A stretch of DNA of 56,592 nt. Origin: Bifidobacterium breve. Lineage in GTDB: Bacteria; Actinomycetota; Actinomycetes; Nanopelagicales; Nanopelagicaceae. The DNA is taken from assembly GCA_945898065.1 (NCBI GenBank), contig CAMDHH010000005.1, forward strand, positions 1 through 56,592. Direction: 5' to 3'. Made by a program: the position numbers and the translations under genes. The notes beneath the pieces are model-generated. The model had not been told where the DNA came from, did not search any database, and saw only the letters and a program-made list of their open reading frames with translations. Below are positions 35,019 to 43,303 of this stretch, one piece after another (the stretch's first letter is position 1; the number at the start of each line of letters is the position of its first letter).

Positions 35019-35870
35019 TTATTGTGGCAATCTAAATCGAGAACGAGTGTGTTCTTCGATTAGGTGATCTGTTAGAAGTGTCTCAAGTGCTTTTTCAACT
35101 TGAGACACTTCTGGCCACAATTTCTTAATTGCACTAAGCGTTAGTGATTCATTTTCTCTTAGAGCCTGCACAATTGTGCCGCGACATTTGCGATCTGTGC
35201 CATGCCAATCTTGAGACTTTCTCACCAGTTCGCTCTGCGGGTAACCATTCTTGCGCCACTTGCACTGAGAAATAATCGGGCAATCATTACAGGATGGATT
35301 CTTCGATGTGCAGATTAGTGCACCAAGTTCCATCGTTGCAGCCGCCCAGTTATCAGCATTGCGACGGGGAAGAATGGCTAAACGTGACTCCCGCTCGCGC
35401 ACCGTTGGACTAGATGTGGGATGTTCCTTGCCATCTAGTACACGCACCAAAACGCGTCTGATATTTACATCCATGACTAATGTATTTGCACCAAATGCAA
35501 ATGCACTAATAGCAGCAGCTGTGTAATCACCGATTCCTGGAAGAGATCGTAAAACTTCTTCGCTCTCAGGCACTTCATTATTGAAATCGCGAGCAATAAT
35601 TTTTGCACTCTCATGCAATCGCAGTGCACGACGCGGATAACCAAGTCTGCCCCATGCTGTAATTACTTGTGCTGGGGTAGCTATTGCTAACTCTGCTGGT
35701 GTTGGCCAGCGCTGCATCCACTCATTCCATTTAGGGAGCACACGCGCAACAGGTGTCTGTTGCAACATGAATTCACTCACCATTACACCCCATGGCGTAG
35801 TTGTGCGCCATGGAAGGTCACGTTTATTTTTAGCAAACCATTGTGTAATTGGTTTTTCTAGCGAATTCAT
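35019..35870 (-). CDS. mutY: A/G-specific adenine DNA glycosylase
   Basis: 283 residues. Removes adenine paired with 8-oxoguanine. FMLQQTPVARVLPKW with the catalytic Glu just before it, the helix-hairpin-helix LPGIGDYTAAAISAFAFG, DVNIRRVLVRV with the catalytic Asp, and the [4Fe-4S] loop CTSKNPSCNDCPIISQC are present. Length is typical of actinobacterial MutY; the C-terminal 8-oxoG recognition domain is reduced to about 60 residues. Overlaps radA upstream by 4 bases, forming a repair operon. Stop codon at base 35019 touches the clpC stop. Confidence 0.94.
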   Translation of the reverse strand: MNSLEKPITQWFAKNKRDLPWRTTTPWGVMVSEFMLQQTPVARVLPKWNEWMQRWPTPAELAIATPAQVITAWGRLGYPRRALRLHESAKIIARDFNNEVPESEEVLRSLPGIGDYTAAAISAFAFGANTLVMDVNIRRVLVRVLDGKEHPTSSPTVRERESRLAILPRRNADNWAAATMELGALICTSKNPSCNDCPIISQCKWRKNGYPQSELVRKSQDWHGTDRKCRGTIVQALRENESLTLSAIKKLWPEVSQVEKALETLLTDHLIEEHTRSRFRLPQ

Positions 35871-37234
35871 TCGCCTGAAATTTTTACCCTTTGAAGCGCT
35901 TGATCAAGGCGCGATACTTCAACAATTTCCATTCCTGCAATCTTTACATCAGAGCCTGCAGGAACGAGTGCGCGTTTGAAACCAAGTCGAAATGCTTCTT
36001 GCAAGCGGCGGTCTACGCCACTGATTTTGCGAATCTCACCAGCAAGGCCAACTTCACCAATTGCAACAAGATCTGCAGGCAGTGCTAATCCTTTTGCAGC
36101 AGATGCAACTGCGAGTGCGAGTGCAAGGTCGGCAGCGGGTTCACCCATTTTCATTCCACCAACAGTTGCCGCATAAACATCGCGACCACCAATTTTTATT
36201 GCTGCACGAAGTTCGAGAACAGCGAGCGTCATGGATGTACGCGCAGAATCTAATCCGCTTACAACTCGACGTGCATTACCAAAATCATTATCACGACCTT
36301 GACTCACGAGTGCCTGAATCTCGGCGAGTAGAGGCCTGCGACCTTCGAGAGTCACAGTGACACAGGTTCCAGGTACTGGTTCTGCATGGCGAGATGTGAA
36401 TAAACCTGTTGGATCTAAAACACTTGTAATTCCGGTATCGCTGAGTTCGAAGCAACCAACTTCATCACTTGCCCCAAAGCGATTCTTGATTGCGCGAATT
36501 AGGCGCAGACGAGAATGACGCTCGCCTTCGAATTGAAGTACGACATCGACAATATGTTCGAGTAGCCGTGGGCCTGCGATAGAGCCATCTTTAGTTACAT
36601 GACCAACCAATAAAAGAGTTATATCTCGTTCTTTGCAGATACGAATTAGCGCACCCGCGACTTCGCGCACCTGAGTCACTCCACCAGGTGAGCCATCTGC
36701 TGCAGCGCTTCCAATAGTTTGCACGCTATCGATAATGAGGAGTTGAGGTTTTACTGAATCAATATGTGAAATAACTGCACCGAGATCATTTTCAGATGCA
36801 AGAAATAATTGTGGATCTACTGCTTTGATTCGCTCTGCGCGCAGACGAACTTGCGAAGCAGATTCTTCACCGCTTACATACAAGACTGGAATAGAGCGTG
36901 ATGCAGTTTGTGCAGCCACCGCAAGGAGCAGTGTTGATTTACCAACACCTGGTTCACCTGCAACAAGAATTGCAGCCCCTGGAACTAAACCGCCACCGAG
37001 TACGCGATCGAGTTCAGATACACCTGTTGGTTTCGCACTTGCAGCAGAGAGATCAACATCACCAATAGGAGTTGCTTTATGAGTTACTGCGCCAGGAACA
37101 AGTGATAAACGCTTTGGCGCTGCAATCTCTTCAACGCTTCCCCATGCTTGGCACTCGCCACAACGGCCAACCCATTTTTGCGAATTCCAACCACATTCCG
37201 TGCAACGGAAGGGATCTTTTTCAACTTTGGCCAT
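35867..37234 (-). CDS. radA: DNA repair protein RadA
   Basis: 455 residues. N-terminal zinc finger FRCTECGWNSQKWVGRCGECQAW, RecA-like ATPase with Walker A GEPGVGKSTLL (around residue 95), the RadA-specific KNRFGASDEVG motif, and a Lon-like C-terminal domain. Acts in recombination branch migration. In mycobacteria and many actinobacteria the next gene is disA; here an unrelated Cys-rich gene takes this place. TAGGCT lies six bases before the ATG, so the radA-mutY message is likely leaderless. Confidence 0.95.
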   Translation of the reverse strand: MAKVEKDPFRCTECGWNSQKWVGRCGECQAWGSVEEIAAPKRLSLVPGAVTHKATPIGDVDLSAASAKPTGVSELDRVLGGGLVPGAAILVAGEPGVGKSTLLLAVAAQTASRSIPVLYVSGEESASQVRLRAERIKAVDPQLFLASENDLGAVISHIDSVKPQLLIIDSVQTIGSAAADGSPGGVTQVREVAGALIRICKERDITLLLVGHVTKDGSIAGPRLLEHIVDVVLQFEGERHSRLRLIRAIKNRFGASDEVGCFELSDTGITSVLDPTGLFTSRHAEPVPGTCVTVTLEGRRPLLAEIQALVSQGRDNDFGNARRVVSGLDSARTSMTLAVLELRAAIKIGGRDVYAATVGGMKMGEPAADLALALAVASAAKGLALPADLVAIGEVGLAGEIRKISGVDRRLQEAFRLGFKRALVPAGSDVKIAGMEIVEVSRLDQALQRVKISGE

Positions 37235-37240
37235 GGGTAG

Positions 37241-37246
37241 AGCCTA
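37241..37246 (-). promoter_or_regulatory. -10 box of the leaderless radA-mutY message
   Basis: TAGGCT on the minus strand is exactly six bases before the ATG at 37234. No Shine-Dalgarno is present. Confidence 0.55.
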
Positions 37247-37257
37247 GAGCGAATTAC

Positions 37258-38067
37258 TTACTTCTGTGCAGCCAGAGTTGCGGGATGTTGGATAACAAAG
37301 AGGGGGAGTGAACGCTTCTGCGCATCGAGAATTCCAGCTATGCGTGCATCACAGTGCTTAGCCAAGATTGCATATGCGCCATCACCCATTAGGGCCATAA
37401 GTTCGGCTTTGTTAGAAAGATAAACTGGTTCACTTCCAACATGTGCCTCAGTATTACTTGTGCAATACCAATCGAAATCATCGCCACCATCGCCCCATGC
37501 AAGGCGCTCATACTCACCAATTACTGTAATTGAATACTCACGTTCTCCAACTTCGCGTGTTTCAAAACTGCGACGAAGAGGTAATTGCCAACATACATCT
37601 GGTTTTGTATCTACAAAGTGAATATTTTTCTTCTGTGCAAGGTGGTGTAGTACACAACCAAATGAGCCAGTAAAGCCTTCTGCCTCATACCCTTTTCGAT
37701 TGAGGAAGATACATGAATCTTCAACGCGACGAGTTTTACGTTCGTTATCTTCATCTTTTTCGCTAATTCGTAAATCTCCGCCAGCTTTCTTTGGGCGCGC
37801 TTCCTCATAGAACTGCCACATCTCTGGTGTTAGAAATGCTGCAGCTTTTTGAACTCGAATCTCATCATCTTTATCTGAATACATGGCACCTTCAGTGCAA
37901 CAACCTGCATCAGGTTGATCTTTGAATACACCTTGGCAACCATTGCCATAAATACAGGTCCAGAAAGATGTAAGCCATGTGAGGTCACATTTGAAAATAC
38001 CATCTGCATCATTGGGATCAGCGAATTCAACCCAATCGCGTGCAAAGCCTGGCTTTATCTCGGACAT
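37258..38067 (-). CDS. Cys-rich conserved cytoplasmic protein of unknown function
   Basis: Not recognised with certainty. 269 residues, no signal peptide or membrane segment. About a dozen Cys are clustered in the first two thirds: CDLTW, CIYGNGCQG, DAGCCTEG, DSCIFLN, FGCVLHH, DVCWQLP, later WYCTSN and KHCDAR. The C-x-C-x-CC arrangement followed by isolated Cys resembles metal or Fe-S binding proteins of the YkgJ type, which is only a guess. Trp and acidic residues are frequent. ATG at 38067 is chosen over 38106, which would extend into the divergent proC promoter region. TAGGCT lies eight bases upstream, as in radA. Confidence 0.65.
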   Translation of the reverse strand: MSEIKPGFARDWVEFADPNDADGIFKCDLTWLTSFWTCIYGNGCQGVFKDQPDAGCCTEGAMYSDKDDEIRVQKAAAFLTPEMWQFYEEARPKKAGGDLRISEKDEDNERKTRRVEDSCIFLNRKGYEAEGFTGSFGCVLHHLAQKKNIHFVDTKPDVCWQLPLRRSFETREVGEREYSITVIGEYERLAWGDGGDDFDWYCTSNTEAHVGSEPVYLSNKAELMALMGDGAYAILAKHCDARIAGILDAQKRSLPLFVIQHPATLAAQK

Positions 38068-38124
38068 AGTGGCAGAGCCTACGGGTTTACTCCGAAATAC
38101 GCACATCCGTAGAAACGCATTCGA

Positions 38125-38130
38125 TACCCT
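38125..38130 (+). promoter_or_regulatory. -10 box of leaderless proC
   Basis: TACCCT lies exactly six bases before the ATG of proC at 38137, with no Shine-Dalgarno sequence in the gap TACCTC. Confidence 0.45.
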
Positions 38131-38136
38131 TACCTC

Positions 38137-38925
38137 ATGAAAGTTGGAGTAATCGGTGCAGGGGTAATGGGTGAGGCGCTAATTACTGCACTCATTTCTT
38201 ATGGAGTAGTTGCCAAAGAGATCACCATCTCCGAAAAACGTAAAGAGCGCGCAGATGAACTTGAAGCTCGCTACAGAATAAGTGTTGAAGAGCTCTCAAA
38301 GAATGTTTCATCTAGTGAAATCCTCTTACTCGTTGTTAAGCCTCAAGATATGGATGGAGTTTTAGCTGAAATACGCGCAGATTTGAAGATAACAACAACG
38401 CTCGTTTCATTTGCAGCGGGTAAGAAAATCGATTTTATTTGCGCAAGACTCGGCTACACACCTGTGATTCGTGTAATGCCAAATACGCCAACACTAGTTG
38501 GCGCCGGCATGGCTGCTATCTCCGTTGGCACGGGAGTTTCATCGGCACATAAGGATTTTGTTGCCGGTTTCCTTGCTGCAACTGGAAAAGTTGTAGAAGT
38601 AAATGAGGAATTACAAGATGCCGTGACTGCAACGAGTGGATCAGGGCCTGCTTATTTCTTTGCCTTTGTTGAAGCGATGATTGAAGGAGCAATGGCACTT
38701 GGGCTATCCAAAGAAGTTGCTACAGAGCTCACTGTTCAAACTTTTGTGGGGTCAGCGAAATTACTTCAGGAATCAGGCAAGAGTGCGACAACCTTGCGCG
38801 AAAATGTTACGAGTCCAAATGGTACAACCGCTGCTGCGCTTGCATCGTTTTCTGCCAATGATTTATCAAATCTTGTTGGTCAAGCAATGGAATCGGCACG
38901 AAATCGCTCTATCGAACTTGCTTAG
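38137..38925 (+). CDS. proC: Pyrroline-5-carboxylate reductase
   Basis: 262 residues. VGVIGAGVMGEAL is the NAD(P)H-binding glycine-rich motif at the N-terminus. RVMPNTPTLVGAGM and ATSGSGPAYFFAFVEAMIEGA in the C-terminal dimer domain, and LRENVTSPNGTTAAAL, are family signatures. Final step of proline synthesis. Seven bases separate it from the following exported protein gene, so they may share a message. Confidence 0.95.
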   Translation: MKVGVIGAGVMGEALITALISYGVVAKEITISEKRKERADELEARYRISVEELSKNVSSSEILLLVVKPQDMDGVLAEIRADLKITTTLVSFAAGKKIDFICARLGYTPVIRVMPNTPTLVGAGMAAISVGTGVSSAHKDFVAGFLAATGKVVEVNEELQDAVTATSGSGPAYFFAFVEAMIEGAMALGLSKEVATELTVQTFVGSAKLLQESGKSATTLRENVTSPNGTTAAALASFSANDLSNLVGQAMESARNRSIELA

Positions 38926-38932
38926 TTGCTCT

Positions 38933-40153
38933 GTGAAAAAACTACTCTTATCTCTTCTTGTGTTGCCACTTCTATTTACCTCTACCTCTATTGCTGCTCC
39001 AAAAAAAATTAGTGTCACGCCTCTGAAATTCATTACAGATGCAGGAAATAGCAATGAATTTGCAGGTTTAGTTCTATCTCAAAGGAATATAGTTATTTTT
39101 GGCTCAGCTTCTGAGAGCGCAAGTAGTTCAGCATTTGTGCGAGCAATTGATAAAACTGGAAATCAACAATGGAAACTCTCACTAGATGCAGGCGCAGAAG
39201 AGATCGCTACCGCAGCAACAACAGATACAAGTGGAAATATCTGGATTGCTGGCTCATTTTCGCCTGCAATTACACAGACAATCGAAACCACAACCGTAAC
39301 CCCTGCCTTGAATCCAGATGAAGTTATCAATGAACTAGTTCAGCCAATTCGTGAAGATATGGATTCAGTAGGAGTGTGGAAAGTTTCCCCTCAAGGGGAG
39401 TTACTTACACGTTTTGATTTGAAAATGGATTATCCAGCGCTGATTACTTCAATCGCAGTAGATAAGAGCGGATTAAGTCTTGCAGGTCTTACAAATACTG
39501 GAAAAGGGAACGCTGGAGTACTCCTCAATTGTTCTATTGCAGGGGTGTGCATTACGCCGATATTTATAGGAATGAAAGATACGTCACTTGATGTAGTCAT
39601 TCGAAGAAGTGATGGTAGTCAAATAGTTATCGGTAGTAGTATTGAAACGATTCTAGATAAGAGAGTTCAAGGCTTGCGTGATGGAATTATTGTGAGCGTT
39701 GCTCAGACTGGAAAAATCTCGCAAGTAATTCGAAGTTCTGCTGTAAAAGCGAGTCGTAACTGGGGGAGCGCAACAAGTACCTTCTTATTTGGTGGCGAGG
39801 TTATTACCGGTAAAAAGATTGAAAGTTCAGTAACAAAGTTTTCAAATACATTCACACCTACCTGGACTTATCGTTTTGCATCGACGGGACCAGTCTTGAA
39901 TGCTCTTAGTCCATCAAAATCTCACTATTCTTTCTTTGCATCTACCACTGCAATCACAAACATTTCAGGGTGGAATCCAAAGCGTGCTAGCGGATTAGTT
40001 ATAGCTTTTGATAGTAAAGGTGCACTTATGGGGGCGCATAGCGCTTCTGCACTAACAGAGCCACGTGCAGTGGCATATTCGAAGGATCTGGGCCTTGTTG
40101 TTGCAGGTACAAGCGGAGATACCGTTTCGATTTTTAACCTCAATTCAAGGTAG
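38933..40153 (+). CDS. Exported beta-propeller-like protein of unknown function
   Basis: 406 residues starting at GTG 38933, which directly gives a signal peptide (KKLLLSLLVLPLLFTSTSIA). The mature part is Ser/Thr/Gly-rich with repeated motifs such as NIWIAGSFSPA, GLSLAGLTNTGKGNAG and LGLVVAGTSGDTVSIFNL and IDKTGNQQWKLSLDA, the pattern of SBBP/PQQ-type beta-propeller blades. The only Cys are in NCSIAGVC. No catalytic motif. The frame is open further upstream but that part overlaps proC. Likely a surface or periplasmic protein. Confidence 0.7.
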   Translation: MKKLLLSLLVLPLLFTSTSIAAPKKISVTPLKFITDAGNSNEFAGLVLSQRNIVIFGSASESASSSAFVRAIDKTGNQQWKLSLDAGAEEIATAATTDTSGNIWIAGSFSPAITQTIETTTVTPALNPDEVINELVQPIREDMDSVGVWKVSPQGELLTRFDLKMDYPALITSIAVDKSGLSLAGLTNTGKGNAGVLLNCSIAGVCITPIFIGMKDTSLDVVIRRSDGSQIVIGSSIETILDKRVQGLRDGIIVSVAQTGKISQVIRSSAVKASRNWGSATSTFLFGGEVITGKKIESSVTKFSNTFTPTWTYRFASTGPVLNALSPSKSHYSFFASTTAITNISGWNPKRASGLVIAFDSKGALMGAHSASALTEPRAVAYSKDLGLVVAGTSGDTVSIFNLNSR

Positions 40154-40206
40154 CCTAACCACCTTGCACCTCACTGGTGTAGACCAAATAAGGGAGAGCG
40201 TGACAT

Positions 40207-40305
40207 ATGGGTTCCGTAATTAAAAAGCGACGCAAGCGCATGGCGAAGAAGAAGCATAAGAAACTTCTAAAGAAGACTCGAATCCAGCGCCGCAACGCCA
40301 AATAA
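40207..40305 (+). CDS. 30S ribosomal protein bS22 (AURKAIP1/COX24 domain protein)
   Basis: A 32-residue very basic peptide, [20 protein letters not shown] followed by [12 protein letters not shown]. It matches the actinobacterial small subunit protein bS22, found near the decoding-site helix of mycobacterial ribosomes. It is too short for ordinary gene finding but the match over the whole length is unmistakable. AAGGGAG about nine bases before the ATG is a good ribosome site. Three bases separate its stop from the stop of the convergent metalloprotease-like gene. Confidence 0.93.
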   Translation: MGSVIKKRRKRMAKKKHKKLLKKTRIQRRNAK

Positions 40306-40308
40306 TAG

Positions 40309-42693
40309 TTACGGCTTTAGCAAAGATAACTTGCCATTGACGCTGGCAAGTAAATATTTAACTTTTGACACAGTAACCCAGCCCATTCTCAATGGTTCTG
40401 GGTTTTGTGCTGTTGTGACTAATTTGATTCCTGCAGGGCTTGCTTTGGAATAATCAAATACACAGATTCGAGCTTCACATTCGAATGCAAGTTGCTTGCC
40501 ATCAGAGACAATATTTGCCCCGGGAGTTCCAAAAGTCCCACCTGAAGTCTGTGAAATATAAGCGGGGGCACCAAGTAATGCCCAACGAATATTTTCTGCT
40601 TTAGGAACAGTAAGTGCAGTGGCAGTCATCCATGTGGCTTGTATTCCATTTGAAACTTTAGCAAGTGAAACATCGTAACCTGCGACAGCAACAGCGCCAT
40701 CAGTAAAATCTAATGATTTATAACTCCATGTATTCTCATCTAAACCAGTTCTTGTTGCAACACGCACGGCGCCAGATGTCGCTTCTTTTTTCTGGTTGAC
40801 TACAAGCACAGAGTCATACATAACGTATGTAATGCCACCATCTCCAAGTGCGCGTAAGTGGAAAGCAACATCGCCTGTGGTGCGATCATCTGTTTTACGA
40901 TCACCATCGACAAGTTCGTAATTCCAATCTTCTCCCTTTTTCTTTACAGCACCAAGCAGAATTCCTTGGCTCTCATCACGATAAAAAACTTGTATTCCAG
41001 TTGCACTTGCTACACATGCGTTTGTAACACTGACATCACTACTGCCTCTTACACGAATTGGATCTTCAAATTTATTGATTAATAGTGCATTTCCATCAAC
41101 AACTTCAAATGTAAATTTCTTTCCATCATATGTGGCATAACGCAAATCTTTATCTACTGAATCACTGTAGAAAATGTGGAGAAGTTGTTTAGTTCCAGTG
41201 CCATTGACGCACATTGATATTTGGCCAGTAATTGGATTCTTGGTGCGCCCAGCAGTTCCACCTGTACCATCGACAGTAATTTTCTTCCAAACTTTTTCAT
41301 TGAGCATCGCCAATTTGAGGGCGCCGCTCTTCGAATCCGTGTAAGCAAGTGTTGGCACACTATTAAAAGTTGTACTCGCAACACTCCTTCCATCGGCAGT
41401 GCCATCAATAACAGTTGCTCTCCATGCTGGTTGTGGAATCACAGGATCAGTCTGTGCCGTAACTGATGAGCCTATTGAGTTGATGGCATAGACAGAAAAT
41501 GTGTATGACGTTCCATTCTTCAAACCAGTCATAAGCACGGGGCTGGTAATTGATTTCTTCTCTACCCCAGTCTTAAGATTTTTGACTACGTAAGTACTTA
41601 TTTGTGCAGTTCGCATATTTACAGGTGCATCGAAAGTCACAATTGCACTTGAATCTGAGACTATCGCACGCACATTTCGTGGCGTTTGTGGGATTACAGT
41701 TGCAATTCCAACTGGTGGCTTATTTCTCATATCCTCCATCATTGCAAGCAGAAGCGGTCCTGGGCCATCAAAAACTTCACCTGCATCAAGGTTTGGTGTC
41801 ATCACTGAATCAAAGCCTGATTTTGAAAATGTTTTCTCATCCAAGTGACTTACAGAGGAACCAGCTTCATATGGATTTGGAGTAAATAGTTTTGGCTTGA
41901 CACCATCATTTGCTTTCACAGCAATGGGCCCACCCCACACTAGATCGTTTTGTAGTGCGCTTCCAAGTTCAAGTGATGGTGATGCTAAGTCCGCTAATCG
42001 AGTTCCATCTGGTGTTTGCGTGTATGCATCAAATGGAGTGGGATCATCGATACTTCCGTAACTGAAGTACGAGTCATATGTACTATTTGATAAAAATCCA
42101 AGTCCATGTGCAAGTTCGTGGATCATTACAGATTCAAGATCATATTCGCGAGAAGTTGGTGTGCTATCACCACGCTGATTCCAAGAGGCTGTGGAATTTA
42201 CTTGGATAATCATCTCTGAGGAAACTTTATCTAAATCTTTTTTTGCAAGTGCATTTGCTAGCGCGGATGGGTACCAGAGCGACGCATCTGGTGCGCCTTC
42301 AAAGCCCGAGTAATAATTACCAGGCCGAGCACTTCCCAGAACCCCCCAGGAGGAGGATCGACCCCAGGTTGCTTCAAGAGTAATTGGCACAGATGATTGA
42401 AAATTTGCACTCCAGATATCGATCGCGGCCTGTACTTCAAGCTTTGCCCACTCCGGAAAGTTTCTGTAATTGACGATAAATTTTGATTTTGCATCAATAT
42501 TTGCAGAGCGAGGTTTACTAGTAGAAGTTGCGTAGGCGCTCTTTGCAGGTGATGTACCTGCATATGTGTGGCCCCAGACAGTAGAAGGCGCAACTCGAAC
42601 TAGCGCCTGAGCTGGAGCACTGAGAAAAACTCCAGCAAAGAGCGCCGCAACGAGTGTCGCACTGCCAACTCTTCTGCCAAATAGATTTCGCAT
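40309..42693 (-). CDS. Exported putative metalloprotease with fibronectin III domain
   Basis: 794 residues. Signal peptide (RNLFGRRVGSATLVAALFA, cleaved near SAPAQA). Residues about 60-330 resemble a metzincin-like catalytic region: SVMIHELAHGLGFLS gives His192-Glu-x-x-His196-x-x-Gly. The third position of the motif is Ser rather than His or Asp, so activity is uncertain. A fibronectin III domain follows (about 345-435, VPQTPRNVRAIVSD... to FSVYAINSIGSS). The last 350 residues contain repeated TWMTA/LRYATYDGKKFTFE-like strands suggesting a propeller. No sorting motif. ATG 42693 is preferred over 42729, which is the start base of the divergent gene. Confidence 0.7.
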   Translation of the reverse strand: MRNLFGRRVGSATLVAALFAGVFLSAPAQALVRVAPSTVWGHTYAGTSPAKSAYATSTSKPRSANIDAKSKFIVNYRNFPEWAKLEVQAAIDIWSANFQSSVPITLEATWGRSSSWGVLGSARPGNYYSGFEGAPDASLWYPSALANALAKKDLDKVSSEMIIQVNSTASWNQRGDSTPTSREYDLESVMIHELAHGLGFLSNSTYDSYFSYGSIDDPTPFDAYTQTPDGTRLADLASPSLELGSALQNDLVWGGPIAVKANDGVKPKLFTPNPYEAGSSVSHLDEKTFSKSGFDSVMTPNLDAGEVFDGPGPLLLAMMEDMRNKPPVGIATVIPQTPRNVRAIVSDSSAIVTFDAPVNMRTAQISTYVVKNLKTGVEKKSITSPVLMTGLKNGTSYTFSVYAINSIGSSVTAQTDPVIPQPAWRATVIDGTADGRSVASTTFNSVPTLAYTDSKSGALKLAMLNEKVWKKITVDGTGGTAGRTKNPITGQISMCVNGTGTKQLLHIFYSDSVDKDLRYATYDGKKFTFEVVDGNALLINKFEDPIRVRGSSDVSVTNACVASATGIQVFYRDESQGILLGAVKKKGEDWNYELVDGDRKTDDRTTGDVAFHLRALGDGGITYVMYDSVLVVNQKKEATSGAVRVATRTGLDENTWSYKSLDFTDGAVAVAGYDVSLAKVSNGIQATWMTATALTVPKAENIRWALLGAPAYISQTSGGTFGTPGANIVSDGKQLAFECEARICVFDYSKASPAGIKLVTTAQNPEPLRMGWVTVSKVKYLLASVNGKLSLLKP

Positions 42694-42728
42694 ATTGGCA
42701 AACGGTATCAGGATGAGATGATTTACCA

Positions 42729-43055
42729 ATGGCCCCTAACCCACATGACGAGTTCTCTAAGGCAATTGACAGGATTCATAACGAAGCGATCCCTGTTATT
42801 GACTTTTCAGGCACCTCACCACGTCGAGAAGCAACATTAGATGAGGCCAGAGAAGAGTTAGCGCAATCGATAAGCAGAATTGCACATGCATTGTTCTCTA
42901 AAAAATATGGACCATTAGTTGGCACGGTAACCGAGAGCACCGTTGTTGCAGTTCTCAAAGATGTTGAAAATAATGTTTATCGCGCTAAAGGTGATGTCAC
43001 ATTGGTTGTACAAGAGCTACTCGATCGAGCAATGGGTGGAAAAAAGAATAAATGA
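42729..43055 (+). CDS. Small cytoplasmic protein of unknown function
   Basis: 108 residues, not recognised. Predominantly helical and charged: AIDRIHNEAIPVIDFSG, DEAREELAQSISRIAHALFSKK and VLKDVENNVYRAKGDVTLVVQELLDRAMG. No Cys, no membrane segment. It overlaps the following glutaredoxin-like gene by 4 bases (ATGA), so the two proteins are probably made together. The promoter overlaps that of the divergent exported metalloprotease within 35 bases. Confidence 0.7.
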   Translation: MAPNPHDEFSKAIDRIHNEAIPVIDFSGTSPRREATLDEAREELAQSISRIAHALFSKKYGPLVGTVTESTVVAVLKDVENNVYRAKGDVTLVVQELLDRAMGGKKNK

Positions 43056-43303
43056 CAGTTGTAACAGTTTTTTCTCGTACGGGTTGTCATCTCTGCCATG
43101 ATGCAATTGAGTTACTAGAAACAATGAAAGATGAACTTGAGTTTTCAATCGATGTAATTCTTATTGACGGAAATCCAGAGTTAGAGAAGTTATATGGAGA
43201 ACAGATTCCTGTTACGCACATTGATGGCCAGCACCACGACTTTTGGAGAGTGGACCCAGAAAGATTTAGATCTTCTCTTGTGAAATATCGTCAGCATCAA
43301 TAA
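43052..43303 (+). CDS. Glutaredoxin-like (DUF836) thiol protein
   Basis: 83 residues with a short thioredoxin fold. RTGCHLCHDAIELL carries a CxxC active site with His-Leu between the Cys residues; EQIPVTHIDGQHHDFWRVDPERF contains the cis-proline region typical of the DUF836/glutaredoxin-like group. It may reduce disulfides or handle glutathione- or mycothiol-type adducts; the thiol cofactor is unknown. The last 38 bases overlap the 3' end of the convergent XPB gene. Confidence 0.8.
   Translation: MTVVTVFSRTGCHLCHDAIELLETMKDELEFSIDVILIDGNPELEKLYGEQIPVTHIDGQHHDFWRVDPERFRSSLVKYRQHQ

Noticed and set aside
38681-38932. N-terminal extension of the exported protein gene into proC
   Set aside because: It overlaps proC in another frame, and the GTG at 38933 directly gives a proper signal peptide.
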